Below are positions 34,247-43,531 of a stretch of 63,611 nucleotides of DNA, in pieces (the stretch's first letter is position 1; each line of letters opens with the position of its first letter). Below the pieces are notes generated by a model. That model was not told the origin of the DNA. It worked only from the letters and a program-made list of their open reading frames with translations, and did not search any database. The position numbers were made by a program, and so were the translations under genes. Source of the stretch: Thermonema rossianum DSM 10300 (lineage in GTDB: Bacteria; Bacteroidota; Bacteroidia; Cytophagales; Thermonemataceae). The stretch spans positions 3,289 through 66,899 of the forward strand of contig NZ_AUGC01000015.1 in assembly GCF_000426825.1 (NCBI RefSeq), given 5' to 3'.

Positions 34247-34711
34247 ATGAAAGTAGCAGATAAACCCATCGAAAATAAAAACAAAAAACCGGCATTGCGT
34301 CAGCTGATTAGCTTCTTTGTTGTAGGCATTGCCTTTGGCGTCATCATGGTGCAGGCAGAGGTCATCTCTTGGTTTCGCATCTTTGAAATGTTTCATTTCC
34401 ACGCCTTCCACATGTATGGTGTCATTGGCACAGCCATAGTGCTCGGCATATTCATCCACTGGCTGATACGCAAAGGCATCATCCGCAACGTGCGGGGCGA
34501 GCGCATCGTAGTGCCGCCCAAAGCCCCCACTTATAAGCGCTACCTCTTCGGGGGCATCTTCTTTGGTTTGGGCTGGGCTATGACCGGTGCCTGCCCGGGC
34601 CCCATGTTCATTGGCTTGGGCGCCGGCTTCCTGCATTTTGCGCTTATGATTGGTGCTGCCGTGCTGGGCACCATGGCCTACGGCTTCCTGCGCGATAAAC
34701 TGCCGCATTAA
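34247..34711 (+). CDS. YeeE/YedE-family membrane protein, second half (DUF6691-like)
   Basis: 154 residues and about four membrane helices. It carries the counterpart motif GLGWAMTGACPGPMFIGLG. An HFHAFHMYG histidine-rich stretch lies near residue 50. Proteins of this kind form a pair with the preceding YeeE-type subunit. It starts 29 bases after that gene, same operon, and the hairpin at 34736-34765 ends the transcript. Confidence 0.85.
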   Translation: MKVADKPIENKNKKPALRQLISFFVVGIAFGVIMVQAEVISWFRIFEMFHFHAFHMYGVIGTAIVLGIFIHWLIRKGIIRNVRGERIVVPPKAPTYKRYLFGGIFFGLGWAMTGACPGPMFIGLGAGFLHFALMIGAAVLGTMAYGFLRDKLPH

Positions 34712-34735
34712 GCGCCTTACTTTTTCTGCAATCAA

Positions 34736-34765
34736 AAAAAGCCTGCCGTCTGTGGTAGGCTTTTT
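34736..34765 (+). terminator. Terminator of the sulfur module
   Basis: AAAAAGCCTGCC-GTCTGT-GGTAGGC stem followed by TTTTT. Confidence 0.8.
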
Positions 34766-34880
34766 GCCTTTATTACCAACTACTTGGCTTTTTTATTTGT
34801 GCTTTTTACTTTTTTCCCAAAAAAAGTAGCTTATTTTATATCATTACACTTTCCTCTTAAGCAAGTGAAAAAACATTTCT

Positions 34881-35705
34881 ATGAAAACAGTAGAAAACCT
34901 TCCGGTCAACTTTCATCATGCCTTCAAGCTACCCATCTGGCGTGTCCTTACCGACGACGTAGAAGACCTTTTGGTAGTAGAGTTGCGCGACAAGAAAGAG
35001 CGTAAAACCTACTTTTCGGTTATAGACCTGCTTAAGCACAAATTATTGTGGACAGACAAAAGCTTCGATGACCCTTGGTGGATAAGCATGGGCGCCGCCC
35101 ATAAAGGCAAAATCGTCTTTTTTTATTACGAAGACGAAAAGCAGCCTACCCAACGCGGTTTCTTTGTATATGACGTATTCAGGCAAACCAAAATATGGGA
35201 GAGCCATGAATATGCCTATTACACTTTGCTCAAAGAAGAAGATGCGTTGGTAGTATTTAAGCGGGGCGAGTTGTTGCCCAAATACAGCGCTCTGGACCTG
35301 CATACGGGCAAACCGCAGTCTATCAACAATCCTAAACAGGGCATCCGGCGGTTGTTCGAACAAATGGCTGTCAGCCCGCTGCAATACAACGAACACCACC
35401 CCCACTTCGATACACTCACACAGTTCATTCAAATCTTTGCCAAAGACAAATACCCACAAAGAGTCATTGACTACATCGAGCTGGACGACTGGCATATTTT
35501 AGGCTACTACTTGCCAAACGGCAACTACTTTGATTATTACCTGCTGGTAAGCGATGCCGACGGCACCCCCTACCTTCACTTTATGCTGGATCATAAGCTG
35601 CGGAATACCTATGCCGACTTGTTCTTTGTGCTAAAAAATGAACTGATTGTTATTAAAAATCGTACGGAATTAATATCTTTCCAATTAGAAAGAGAAGAAA
35701 AATAA
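34881..35705 (+). CDS. Hypothetical protein, DUF4905-like
   Basis: 274 residues, no signal peptide, mostly beta strands with many aromatic residues (LPIWRVLTDDVEDLLVVELR, TYFSVIDL, WWISMGAAHKGKIVFFYYED). The strand pattern and the LPIWR-type start resemble what I recall of DUF4905 proteins of Bacteroidota, possibly beta-propeller-like. No catalytic motif is seen and function is unknown. It is followed after 27 bases by the LysM protein gene on the same strand, so the two may be cotranscribed. Confidence 0.6.
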   Translation: MKTVENLPVNFHHAFKLPIWRVLTDDVEDLLVVELRDKKERKTYFSVIDLLKHKLLWTDKSFDDPWWISMGAAHKGKIVFFYYEDEKQPTQRGFFVYDVFRQTKIWESHEYAYYTLLKEEDALVVFKRGELLPKYSALDLHTGKPQSINNPKQGIRRLFEQMAVSPLQYNEHHPHFDTLTQFIQIFAKDKYPQRVIDYIELDDWHILGYYLPNGNYFDYYLLVSDADGTPYLHFMLDHKLRNTYADLFFVLKNELIVIKNRTELISFQLEREEK

Positions 35706-35732
35706 TTCCAACAAAGAAACAGACAGTAAGCT

Positions 35733-36845
35733 ATGCGATACATTTTATCACTTTTGAGTGCTTGCGTGCTTTTTGCTTTTGTGTGGACCGGCAATTTCAC
35801 GGCACATGCCACCCCCATCCCTGCCGATTCGGTGCGCCTGGAGGTGTCGAAAGACGGCACCCAAGCATGGATTATTCATGAAGTAGAACCTAAAGAAACG
35901 CTTTACTCACTGGCAAAAAGATATGGAGTAAGTGTGGAAGAAATACAAGCAGCCAACCCCAAGTTGCAAGTGCTGAAGATAGGTGATTTGGTACGCATCC
36001 CTTACAAGAAATACCGGCCCGTGCTCTATTCAGCACAGCGCGACACACTCAAAGGAGTAAAGAAGCATACCGTGCAAGCCGGTGAAACCCTCTACCGCAT
36101 CTCCAAGCAGTATGGAGTAGAAGTAGAAGACATCAAGCGATGGAACCAACTTGCCGATAACAGCATTTATGCCGGGCAAGTGCTCATTGTCTCCGACCCC
36201 CGGCAAACCACCTATGCCAGCAAACAAGAAAACAGCGCGGCTATCGTGCATGAAGTGCAGGAAGGTGAATACCTGTACGTGATTGCGAAGCGTTATGGCG
36301 TGAAAGTGAGCGACATTAAAGAATGGAACCGCCTCGAAAGTGACGCCTTGGATATAGGACAAAAGCTCACTATTTATCCCAAGAAACGCCCTGAAACAAC
36401 ACCGGCTCCCGAGCAAAATACACCCAAGGAGCAACCGGCACCCAAAGAAAAACAAGTAAAAGAGACACCCAAACCAAAAAATACGGAGCCATCCGTTGCA
36501 AATGAAAGCCAAGTGCCGGATGAATCACACACCCCCGAATATGAAGACGCCGTGCAAACTGTGGAAGTAGCCGGCTACAAGAAAATCATAGAAAAAGGAA
36601 TGGGCGAAGTGATTGAAGACGAATCGGTGTCGAGCTATGTGGGTTTGCACAAAGACGCGCCCATAGGTACCATCATCGCCGTAAAAAACCAAGCCAATGG
36701 CGAGAATGTGTTTGTCCGCATCATAGGCAAGCTGCCCGAAGCGGATGTGCGCAACAAGGTGATTATCAAAATATCGAAGGCTGCCTATGAAGCCTTAGGC
36801 GCCAAAGGCAAACGTTTCCCCGTAGAAGTCTCTTACATTCCATAA
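35733..36845 (+). CDS. Secreted LysM protein with three LysM repeats
   Basis: 370 residues. Signal peptide to about residue 26 (cleavage near AHA-TP). Three LysM peptidoglycan-binding repeats: about 48-92 (EVEPKETLYSLAKRYGVSVE), 110-155 (HTVQAGETLYRISKQYGVEV) and 171-217 (HEVQEGEYLYVIAKRYGVKV). A proline/lysine/glutamate-rich linker follows (about 220-275), then a C-terminal domain (GLHKDAPIGTIIAVKNQANG, VFVRIIGKLPE) that resembles the double-psi beta-barrel fold of RlpA-type proteins. It probably sits in the periplasm on the cell wall. Whether the last domain cuts glycan cannot be told. Confidence 0.88.
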   Translation: MRYILSLLSACVLFAFVWTGNFTAHATPIPADSVRLEVSKDGTQAWIIHEVEPKETLYSLAKRYGVSVEEIQAANPKLQVLKIGDLVRIPYKKYRPVLYSAQRDTLKGVKKHTVQAGETLYRISKQYGVEVEDIKRWNQLADNSIYAGQVLIVSDPRQTTYASKQENSAAIVHEVQEGEYLYVIAKRYGVKVSDIKEWNRLESDALDIGQKLTIYPKKRPETTPAPEQNTPKEQPAPKEKQVKETPKPKNTEPSVANESQVPDESHTPEYEDAVQTVEVAGYKKIIEKGMGEVIEDESVSSYVGLHKDAPIGTIIAVKNQANGENVFVRIIGKLPEADVRNKVIIKISKAAYEALGAKGKRFPVEVSYIP

Positions 36846-36866
36846 ACGAACACACTCACAAGCCGA

Positions 36867-36905
36867 AAGCTCTGCTTACAAACGGTAAGCCGGGCTTTTT
36901 TCATA
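36867..36905 (+). terminator. Terminator after the LysM gene
   Basis: Stem AGCTCTGCTTAC against GTAAGCCGGGCT with one mismatch and one G-T pair, followed by TTTTTT. Confidence 0.65.
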
Positions 36906-36929
36906 TGCTAAAAGCAATACTTCCGTTCC

Positions 36930-37877
36930 ATGATAGATCTCGACGACATTCTACCCGGGCAGTTCAAGCGCATAGACATAGAAATTGAACGACTGCCCTC
37001 TCATACCTTGATTGACATGCCCGTTTTTATTTACAAGGGAAAGGCTGCCGGACCTACCCTGCTGCTCACTGCGGGCATCCACGGCGATGAAATCAACGGC
37101 ATTGCCATCTTGCGGCGCCTCATTGCCGAAGAACGGCTGCAGCCCGATGCGGGCACCGTCATTGCCATTCCGCTGGTGAATATCTACGGTTTTTTGCAAG
37201 GCAGTCGCACCCTGCCCGACGGCAAGGACCTCAACCGCAGCTTTCCGGGGGCACCCACCGGCTCGCTGGCACGGCGCATTGCCCATGTGCTCATGAACGA
37301 AATAGTACCCCATATCGACTTCGGCGTGGACTTCCACACCGGCGGTAAAGCCTTGAGCAACTTTCCGCAGTTGCGTTGTGTCTTCAAAGAGACACAAAAC
37401 GTAGCGCTTGCCAAAGCTTTTGCACCCCCTTTTATACTCAATTCCGGGCTGATAGAAGGCTCTTTCCGCAAAGCCGCTGCCAAGCTGGGCAAACCTGTTT
37501 TGGTGTACGAAGGCGGCGAATCGAGCCGTATCGACAAGCTGTCTGTAGAAGAAGGCATTGCCGGCGTGATGCGCCTGATGCACCGCATGGGCATGATTAC
37601 GGGCGATCCTCCACCCCCGGCTGTGTATCCTACAAAAGTATTACAAAAGACCAGCTGGCTGCGCGCCCGCACAGCCGGCATTTTCCATAGCTTGGTAGAA
37701 TATGGCGACTATGTAAAGAAGGGGCAACGCCTTGCCGAAATCACCGACCCCTACGGCAGCGTGCGCATCCTTGTGAAAGCCCCCCATGAAGGCTATATCA
37801 TCGGCTTGAACAACAACCCGGTAGTCAATGCCGGCGATGCGCTCATTCATTTAGGCTATGATTTACTACTTTTGTAA
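36930..37877 (+). CDS. Succinylglutamate desuccinylase/aspartoacylase family hydrolase
   Basis: 315 residues. Zinc carboxypeptidase-like (M14) fold with metal ligands H50 and E53 (TAGIHGDEINGI) and a histidine in FGVDFHTGG near 140. The arginine-containing DLNRSFPG segment and the VYEGGES glutamate are also typical. The C-terminal 80 residues (GDYVKKGQRLAEI, KAPHEGYIIGL) form a biotinyl/lipoyl-like lid. Such enzymes remove acyl groups from amino acids; the substrate here is unknown. nuoH starts 20 bases later on the same strand, perhaps by chance. Confidence 0.85.
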   Translation: MIDLDDILPGQFKRIDIEIERLPSHTLIDMPVFIYKGKAAGPTLLLTAGIHGDEINGIAILRRLIAEERLQPDAGTVIAIPLVNIYGFLQGSRTLPDGKDLNRSFPGAPTGSLARRIAHVLMNEIVPHIDFGVDFHTGGKALSNFPQLRCVFKETQNVALAKAFAPPFILNSGLIEGSFRKAAAKLGKPVLVYEGGESSRIDKLSVEEGIAGVMRLMHRMGMITGDPPPPAVYPTKVLQKTSWLRARTAGIFHSLVEYGDYVKKGQRLAEITDPYGSVRILVKAPHEGYIIGLNNNPVVNAGDALIHLGYDLLLL

Positions 37878-37897
37878 AGCAGCAAAGAAGATACTAC

Positions 37898-38992
37898 ATG
37901 GACACACTGCTTGCCTTCGGCATCTATCTGGGCTTTGTACTGGTCAATGTGCTTATTGTTTTTTATGCAGAGCGTAAAATAGCCGCTTTCATCCAAGACC
38001 GCATGGGACCCACCGAAGTAGGTCCTTATGGCTTGCTTCAGCCGGTAGCCGACCTGCTCAAGTTTCTGCAAAAAGAAGACATCGTGCCACAAGCTGCCGA
38101 CAAGTGGCTGTTTCGCATCGCGCCTTTTTTGATATTCCCGGCTGTTTTTGCCGGTTTTGCGGTGGTTCCTATAGCGCCGCCCATACAACACGCCTCTTTG
38201 GAAACAGGCTTATTGTTTCTGTTGGCCATCGTATCACTCGACGTCATAGGCATTTTGATGGCCGGCTGGGCTTCGAACAACAAATTTTCACTATTCGGCG
38301 CCATGCGTTCGGCAGCTCAAATGGTTTCCTATGAAGTGCCGCTTACCATGAGCTTGCTTTCGGTGGTGGTGCTCTATCAAAGTGTGGATTTGAGCTTCAT
38401 TGTGCAGATGCAGGGAAGCCGGGCACCAAGCTCCCTGCACTGGCTGGGGCTGCCTGCCCTGCCGGCCGATTTGCGCGCTTATGGGGGACTGCTCACCTGG
38501 AATATCGTGCGCTTTCCTTTCTTGCTGGTGCCTTTTTTGGTTTTTTACATCACCTCCTTGGCAGAGTGCAATCGTGCACCTTTCGATATTCCCGAAGGCG
38601 AGTCGGAAATCATTGGTGGTTATCATACCGAATATTCCGGCTTTCGCTTTGCCGTCTTCTTTCTGGCAGAATACGGCATGATGATTTTGGTGAGTCTTTT
38701 GTCCGTGATTTTATTCTTTGGCGGATGGCATACGCCTTTGCCCAACCTCGGCTTTTTACGCCTCAATGACTGGACGGCCGCAGGCACTTCCGTAAGCGGC
38801 ACCATCTGGGCTGTGGTGTGGCTCTCAAGCAAGATGCTGCTGCTGGTCTTTTTCCAAATCGTGATGCGCTGGACCTATCCACGCCTGCGCGTAGATCAGC
38901 TCATGACACTTTGCTGGAAGGTATTACTCCCCATTGCCTTGGTCAGCTTGTTGTTTTGCAGCCTGTGGCGCCTATGGATGGTGCTTGGGTGA
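37898..38992 (+). CDS. nuoH: NADH-quinone oxidoreductase subunit H
   Basis: 364 residues, about eight membrane helices. Signatures: AERKIAAFIQDRMGPTEVGP, then GLLQPVADLLKFLQKED, the quinone-pocket loop RAPFDIPEGESEIIGGYHTE, and FAVFFLAEYGMM. It is the membrane subunit of complex I that forms the quinone channel. No other nuo gene is in the window, so the complex I genes are split in this genome. The last 21 bases overlap the end of a small convergent gene. Confidence 0.95.
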   Translation: MDTLLAFGIYLGFVLVNVLIVFYAERKIAAFIQDRMGPTEVGPYGLLQPVADLLKFLQKEDIVPQAADKWLFRIAPFLIFPAVFAGFAVVPIAPPIQHASLETGLLFLLAIVSLDVIGILMAGWASNNKFSLFGAMRSAAQMVSYEVPLTMSLLSVVVLYQSVDLSFIVQMQGSRAPSSLHWLGLPALPADLRAYGGLLTWNIVRFPFLLVPFLVFYITSLAECNRAPFDIPEGESEIIGGYHTEYSGFRFAVFFLAEYGMMILVSLLSVILFFGGWHTPLPNLGFLRLNDWTAAGTSVSGTIWAVVWLSSKMLLLVFFQIVMRWTYPRLRVDQLMTLCWKVLLPIALVSLLFCSLWRLWMVLG

Positions 38993-39124
38993 GTTATGCA
39001 GCAAATAAGCGATGACAAGAAAGCCCACGCCTGTCAATGCCGGCGGCAGTAGTTTCATGACAATGCCTATACCTATCATGGCAAGGGCTATGATGACCAG
39101 GAAAATAAGCAGATAAGTGCGCAT
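38972..39124 (-). CDS. Small membrane protein
   Basis: 50 residues from the ATG at 39124. It has two hydrophobic helices (YLLIFLVIIALAMIGIGIVM and ALTGVGFLVIAYLL), and the last residues are polar (HNSPKHHP). The codon pattern fits coding sequence, and similar tiny two-helix proteins are common, but I cannot name a family. It converges on nuoH with a 21-base overlap. An upstream start at 39169 would add 15 residues without support. Confidence 0.5.
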   Translation of the reverse strand: MRTYLLIFLVIIALAMIGIGIVMKLLPPALTGVGFLVIAYLLHNSPKHHP

Positions 39125-39422
39125 GGTTTGTTTTTTTGGTGTTAGTCTGAAGATACTAAAAATGAACAAAAGCTGTCAGCTCAAATGAAGCGAGGCACTT
39201 TTTCAAATCACATGTGCTTTATCGCGTCGAACGGAGCATAAGCTCATTCAACCAAATTCATCTTTTGTCATGTCGAACGGAATGAGACATCTCGTCAAAC
39301 CATACCCCAAAAAGGGATTTCCCGCTTACGCTCGAAATGACAAAGGGGAAACCGAAGTGATAAGGAAGAGAATTCGAAACGACGAGGGAAAAGCTCGAAA
39401 TGTATCATGGACACTAAAGGAC
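39125..39422. other. Intergenic region with one palindromic element, no gene
   Basis: Contains element copy 5 and a CGTCGAACGGAGCATAAGCT fragment of related sequence before it. The open frame through it is a repeat shadow. Confidence 0.55.
39266..39342. repeat. Dispersed palindromic element, copy 5
   Basis: Begins TGTCATGTCGAACGGAATGA and ends CGCTTACGCTCGAAATGACA. It is in inverse orientation to copy 4 and shares its short half (GACATCTCGTCAAACCAT). Confidence 0.8.
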
Positions 39423-39448
39423 AAAAAGCGCCACAAGTGGCGCTTTTT
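39423..39448 (-). terminator. Terminator after the dipeptidase gene
   Basis: Perfect hairpin AAAAAGCGCCAC-AA-GTGGCGCTTTTT, 19 bases beyond the stop at 39468. It can work in both directions. Confidence 0.85.
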
Positions 39449-39467
39449 GCTTCTGTTGCTTATGCCC

Positions 39468-40856
39468 TTATTTTGCCAACTCCTTGAAGTGTTGATAAAA
39501 GAGCGGTACGGTCTCTATACCTTTGTAGAAGTTGAACAGACCGAAGTGCTCATTGGGCGAATGGATGGCATCCGAGTCCAAACCGAAGCCCATAAGCACA
39601 CTCTTCAAGCCCAAGATTTCTTCAAACAAAGCTACGATAGGTATGCTTCCCCCGCCACGTGTGGGGATGGGCTTTTTGCCCCAAACCTGCTCGAAAGCAC
39701 GGCTTGCCGCCTGAAAGCCGGGCGAGTCGATGGGCGTCACCACCGGCTTACCGCCATGGTGCGGATGCACCTCTACCTTCACATAGGGCGGCGCAATGGA
39801 AAGGAAATGTTTGGTAAACAGCTCTGTGATTTCGTCGGGGTCTTGGTCGGGCACCAGGCGCATGCTGATTTTGGCGTGTGCTTTTGAAGGCAGTACAGTC
39901 TTTGCACCTTCGCCCGTATAACCACCCCAAATGCCGTTTACATCCAAGGTAGGACGTATGGAAGCCCGTTCGATGGTGGTATAGCCTTCTTCGCCAAAGA
40001 GAGCTTCAACCCCCAAGTCTTTCTTATACGCCTCTTCGTCGAAAGGTATTTGTGCCATCAAAGCCCGCTCTTCGGCGCTCAACTCCTGTACCTTATCATA
40101 AAATCCGGGGATGGTGATGCGCCCTTTGGCATCTTTGAGCGAAGCTATCATTTCGCACAGCACGTTGATGGGGTTGGCAACGGCCCCACCATACACACCC
40201 GAGTGCAGGTCACGGTTGGGTCCGGTCACGGTTACCTCCACATAAGAAAGCCCACGCAAGCCGCATTCGATGGAAGGGGTATCGTTGCTGATGATGCTGG
40301 TGTCGGAAATAAGTATCACATCGGCTTTCAACATATCTTTGTATTCCCTCAAAAAGGGCTCAAGGTTATCGGAACCGCACTCTTCCTCCCCTTCAATCAT
40401 AAACTTGACATTGCAAGGCAGGTCGTTGGTCTTCACCATGGTTTCGAATGCCTTGACTTGAAGATACACCTGCCCTTTATCGTCGCAGGCACCGCGGGCA
40501 AAGATGGCGCCATCCGGGTGAATGTCTGTCTTTTTGATGACAGGCTCGAAGGGCGGACTCTCCCACAGCTCGTAGGGGTCGGCCGGCTGCACGTCGTAGT
40601 GCCCATAGACCAGTACCGTAGGTGCTTGGGGGTCCACTATTTTTTCGGCATACACAATAGGATGTCCGGCTGTTTCGAAAAGCTGTGCTTTGTCGGCGCC
40701 GGCTTCCAATAACTTATCGCGCAAAAAGACGGCAGCCCGCTTTACGTCATCCTTGAACTTAGGATCGGTGCTCACCGACGGAATGCGCAGAAAATCAAAC
40801 AGTTCTTGCAAGAACCGCTCTTTGTTTGCTTCGATGTATTGTTGATAGTGTTGCAT
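39468..40856 (-). CDS. M20-family dipeptidase
   Basis: 462 residues, the usual length for the M20/M25 carnosinase-like group. Metal ligands and catalytic residues: H86 and D88 (VYGHYDVQPAD), D125 (RGACDDKGQ), the GEEECGS glutamates at 157-159, and the late HSPNEH histidines. The inserted lid or dimerisation domain lies at about 200-380. It probably removes residues from short peptides in the cytoplasm. It follows the polyprenyl synthase gene after 39 bases on the same strand. Confidence 0.93.
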   Translation of the reverse strand: MQHYQQYIEANKERFLQELFDFLRIPSVSTDPKFKDDVKRAAVFLRDKLLEAGADKAQLFETAGHPIVYAEKIVDPQAPTVLVYGHYDVQPADPYELWESPPFEPVIKKTDIHPDGAIFARGACDDKGQVYLQVKAFETMVKTNDLPCNVKFMIEGEEECGSDNLEPFLREYKDMLKADVILISDTSIISNDTPSIECGLRGLSYVEVTVTGPNRDLHSGVYGGAVANPINVLCEMIASLKDAKGRITIPGFYDKVQELSAEERALMAQIPFDEEAYKKDLGVEALFGEEGYTTIERASIRPTLDVNGIWGGYTGEGAKTVLPSKAHAKISMRLVPDQDPDEITELFTKHFLSIAPPYVKVEVHPHHGGKPVVTPIDSPGFQAASRAFEQVWGKKPIPTRGGGSIPIVALFEEILGLKSVLMGFGLDSDAIHSPNEHFGLFNFYKGIETVPLFYQHFKELAK

Positions 40857-40895
40857 AAATAAATGTAAGTTTTTGAAAAAGACGGGTATTGAAAA

Positions 40896-41867
40896 TTACA
40901 CTTTACGGACAAGAAGCTTTTGCATCAGTTGCTCCAGCAAAGCCACGAAGTCGGGGCGGCAGTGCGAACGCAAGGTATTGAGTGCCTTTTCGGCTTTCCG
41001 GTGATATAGCTGCATCTGCTCTTCCACCAAAGCACGCACGCCAATGGCGTCGTATATTTCTTTGACTGCCTTCACCTTTTCGTTGGGGTCGAAATTTTCT
41101 GTATTCAGCCAAAAGAACAACTGTTTTTGTTGATGCTCATCGGCGCGCTCCAAAGCCTCAATCAACAGCAAGGTTTTTTTGTTGGCGACAATATCGCCTC
41201 CGATGCGTTTGCCGAAGTCCTTCTCGGCATATACGTCCAACAGGTCGTCTTGCAACTGAAAAGCCAAGCCCATATTGACGCCCAGCTCATACAGCCCCTG
41301 CTGCTCGGCCAAGCCGGCTCCGCCCACCAAAGCTCCGGCTTGCAGACTGAATCCCAACAGGACGGCCGTCTTAAGGCGTATCATCTTAAGGTATTCTTGG
41401 CGGCTGACCGTTGCCCTTTGCTCGAAATCCATGTCATACTGCTGCCCCTCACACACTTGCAGTGCGCAGGTATTGAACAAAGACAACAAACGCACCAGTT
41501 CGGCAGTAGGGGTTTGAATCAACTGCTCATATGCTTTGACCAGCATGGCATCGCCCGACAAGATGGCGACACTCTCATTCCAGCGGTGATGCACGGTAGG
41601 CTTACCCCGGCGTATGGGGGCTTTATCCATGATGTCATCGTGCATCAGAGTGAAGTTGTGAAACAGCTCTATAGCCAAAGCGGCGGGGGTGGCTTTTTGC
41701 CACTGCTCATCGAACAGACCACAGCCTATCAAAGCAAGTACCGGACGAATGCGCTTACCGCCCAATGAAAGAATATAGCGTATGGGTTCATAAAGGTTGG
41801 CGGGGGCTTCGGGGTAAGGTATTGCTTCGAGTGATGTTTCAATGTGCTTACGCAAAGAGTCTATCAT
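40896..41867 (-). CDS. Polyprenyl (geranylgeranyl-type) diphosphate synthase
   Basis: 323 residues. First aspartate-rich motif D77-D78-I-M-D81 (LMHDDIMDKAPIRRGKPTVH) and second motif in LAFQLQDDLLDVYAE, the signatures of trans-isoprenyl synthases. It condenses isopentenyl diphosphate with an allylic diphosphate. Small or medium residues before the first motif make short-chain products (C15-C20) likely, but chain length is not certain. First gene of a probable pair with the dipeptidase. Confidence 0.92.
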   Translation of the reverse strand: MIDSLRKHIETSLEAIPYPEAPANLYEPIRYILSLGGKRIRPVLALIGCGLFDEQWQKATPAALAIELFHNFTLMHDDIMDKAPIRRGKPTVHHRWNESVAILSGDAMLVKAYEQLIQTPTAELVRLLSLFNTCALQVCEGQQYDMDFEQRATVSRQEYLKMIRLKTAVLLGFSLQAGALVGGAGLAEQQGLYELGVNMGLAFQLQDDLLDVYAEKDFGKRIGGDIVANKKTLLLIEALERADEHQQKQLFFWLNTENFDPNEKVKAVKEIYDAIGVRALVEEQMQLYHRKAEKALNTLRSHCRPDFVALLEQLMQKLLVRKV

Positions 41868-42104
41868 GCATTCTTCATTTTGCCCTCAATTTAGAAAAAA
41901 AGCCCTCAATAGCCAAGCAGGCAAGCGCTGCCACCCAGCACAAGCCAAAAGGCGTGGCAAAGGATTGAGCTGAAGAGCGCCATGCCCTTTTATGTACCGC
42001 CTGCCCCTTCTGCCGGCATGGCACTATTCAGCGCCTCCGTTTGTTGATTGATTAGTAAAAAGCAGCCCCATCGTTTTTATCTTCACTAACTGCCTTTTGC
42101 CTTC

Positions 42105-43520
42105 ATGAAAAGTTATCAAGACTCCGGAAAAGTCAAGCGTGTTCTTCCCTTTATTTTGGCCACTGCCATCTTTATGCAGATGCTGGACTCCACCATACTC
42201 AACACTTCGCTTCCTGCCATTGCGCGCGACCTGAACGAAGCCGTTGTGGATATGCACATGGCCATTGTCAGCTATGTGTTGACGGTGGCTCTGCTGATGC
42301 CGGTCAGCGGTTTTCTGGCCGACCGCTATGGCACACGCCGTGTGTTCATAGCAGCATTGGCTTTGTTTGCACTGGGTTCGCTGGCATGCTCCATGGCGCA
42401 GAACCTCACACAGCTGGTGCTGGCACGCGTGTTACAAGGCATGGGCGGCAGCTTGATGATACCGGTCGGAAAACTGGCACTTATCAAAGCCTTTCCCAAA
42501 CACGAATTTCTGCGTGCCATCAATTATGCCATCATTCCCGCTTTAATTGGTCCTATTCTGGGACCACTGGTAGGTGGTTATATGGTTGATTACCTCTCGT
42601 GGCATTGGATTTTCCTCATCAACCTGCCCATTGCATTGGGGGGCATCGTACTGAGCCTGTATTACCTGCCCGACTACCGCGCCACCTTTGCCAAGTTCGA
42701 CTTCAAAGGCTTCCTATTGTTTGGGACTGCCTCTTTTTTGCTCTCCGCTTCGCTGGAACTGCTCAGCAACAGCTTGCGGCTCACGCCCATTTTGCTGACG
42801 CTGCTGGTGGGTTTGGCATTGCTTTATGCCTATTACCGGCATGCCCGCCGCCAAGCGTATGCCCTTTTTCCGCTCAATTTGTTTCAGGTACGCACTTTCC
42901 GCATCGGTATCCTTGGTGGCTTGGCTACGCGTTTGGGTATCAGCTCGGTGCCTTTGCTCCTGCCGCTGATGATTCAACTGGCTTACAAGCAGTCGGCGGT
43001 CGTGTCGGGCTGGATGGTAGCCCCCATGGCACTCACTGCCATGCTTAGCAAGTCGATGGTCGTGCGTGTTCTCAACCGCTGGGGCTATCGTCGTGTGCTG
43101 GTGGTCAATACGCTCATCATAGGTTTGCTTATTTGCAGCTTTGCCCTGCCCGGCGCACAAGCCTCCATTTACTGGCATTTGCCTTTGATTGCCTTGCTGG
43201 GCTTTTTCAACTCTATTCAGTTCACTTCCATGAACACCATTTCGGTAGCCGACCTGCGCCCCTACCACACAAGCAGTGGCAACTCTTTGGTGTCTGTCAA
43301 TCAGCAGCTGGCTATAGGCTTTGGGGTGGCTTTCGGCTTGGTGGTGCTCAAAAGCATGGAACAACAAACATGGCTTACCGGCAACGACACGCATGCGGCT
43401 TTCCGCTATACTTTCTTGATTATTGGTTGCCTTACCATGTTGTCGGCTTGGGTATTCAGTCAATTACACGAGCGCGACGGGCAAAACCTGAAAACCAGCC
43501 CTTCGGGCACTACTGCCTGA
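42105..43520 (+). CDS. MFS drug-efflux-type transporter, DHA2 group
   Basis: 471 residues with 12-14 membrane helices. The start QMLDSTILNTSLPAIARDLN is the motif D1 of the 14-helix DHA2 (EmrB/QacA) group. Motif A (GFLADRYGTRRVF) lies in the loop between helices 2 and 3, and motif C-like GPLVGGYMVDYLSWHWIFLI follows. It is a probable proton-driven exporter in the inner membrane. No partner EmrA-type gene is adjacent. The end is 11 bases from the end of sprA, which runs towards it, leaving no room for a separate terminator. Confidence 0.9.
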   Translation: MKSYQDSGKVKRVLPFILATAIFMQMLDSTILNTSLPAIARDLNEAVVDMHMAIVSYVLTVALLMPVSGFLADRYGTRRVFIAALALFALGSLACSMAQNLTQLVLARVLQGMGGSLMIPVGKLALIKAFPKHEFLRAINYAIIPALIGPILGPLVGGYMVDYLSWHWIFLINLPIALGGIVLSLYYLPDYRATFAKFDFKGFLLFGTASFLLSASLELLSNSLRLTPILLTLLVGLALLYAYYRHARRQAYALFPLNLFQVRTFRIGILGGLATRLGISSVPLLLPLMIQLAYKQSAVVSGWMVAPMALTAMLSKSMVVRVLNRWGYRRVLVVNTLIIGLLICSFALPGAQASIYWHLPLIALLGFFNSIQFTSMNTISVADLRPYHTSSGNSLVSVNQQLAIGFGVAFGLVVLKSMEQQTWLTGNDTHAAFRYTFLIIGCLTMLSAWVFSQLHERDGQNLKTSPSGTTA

Positions 43521-43531
43521 GTATCCGGGCA

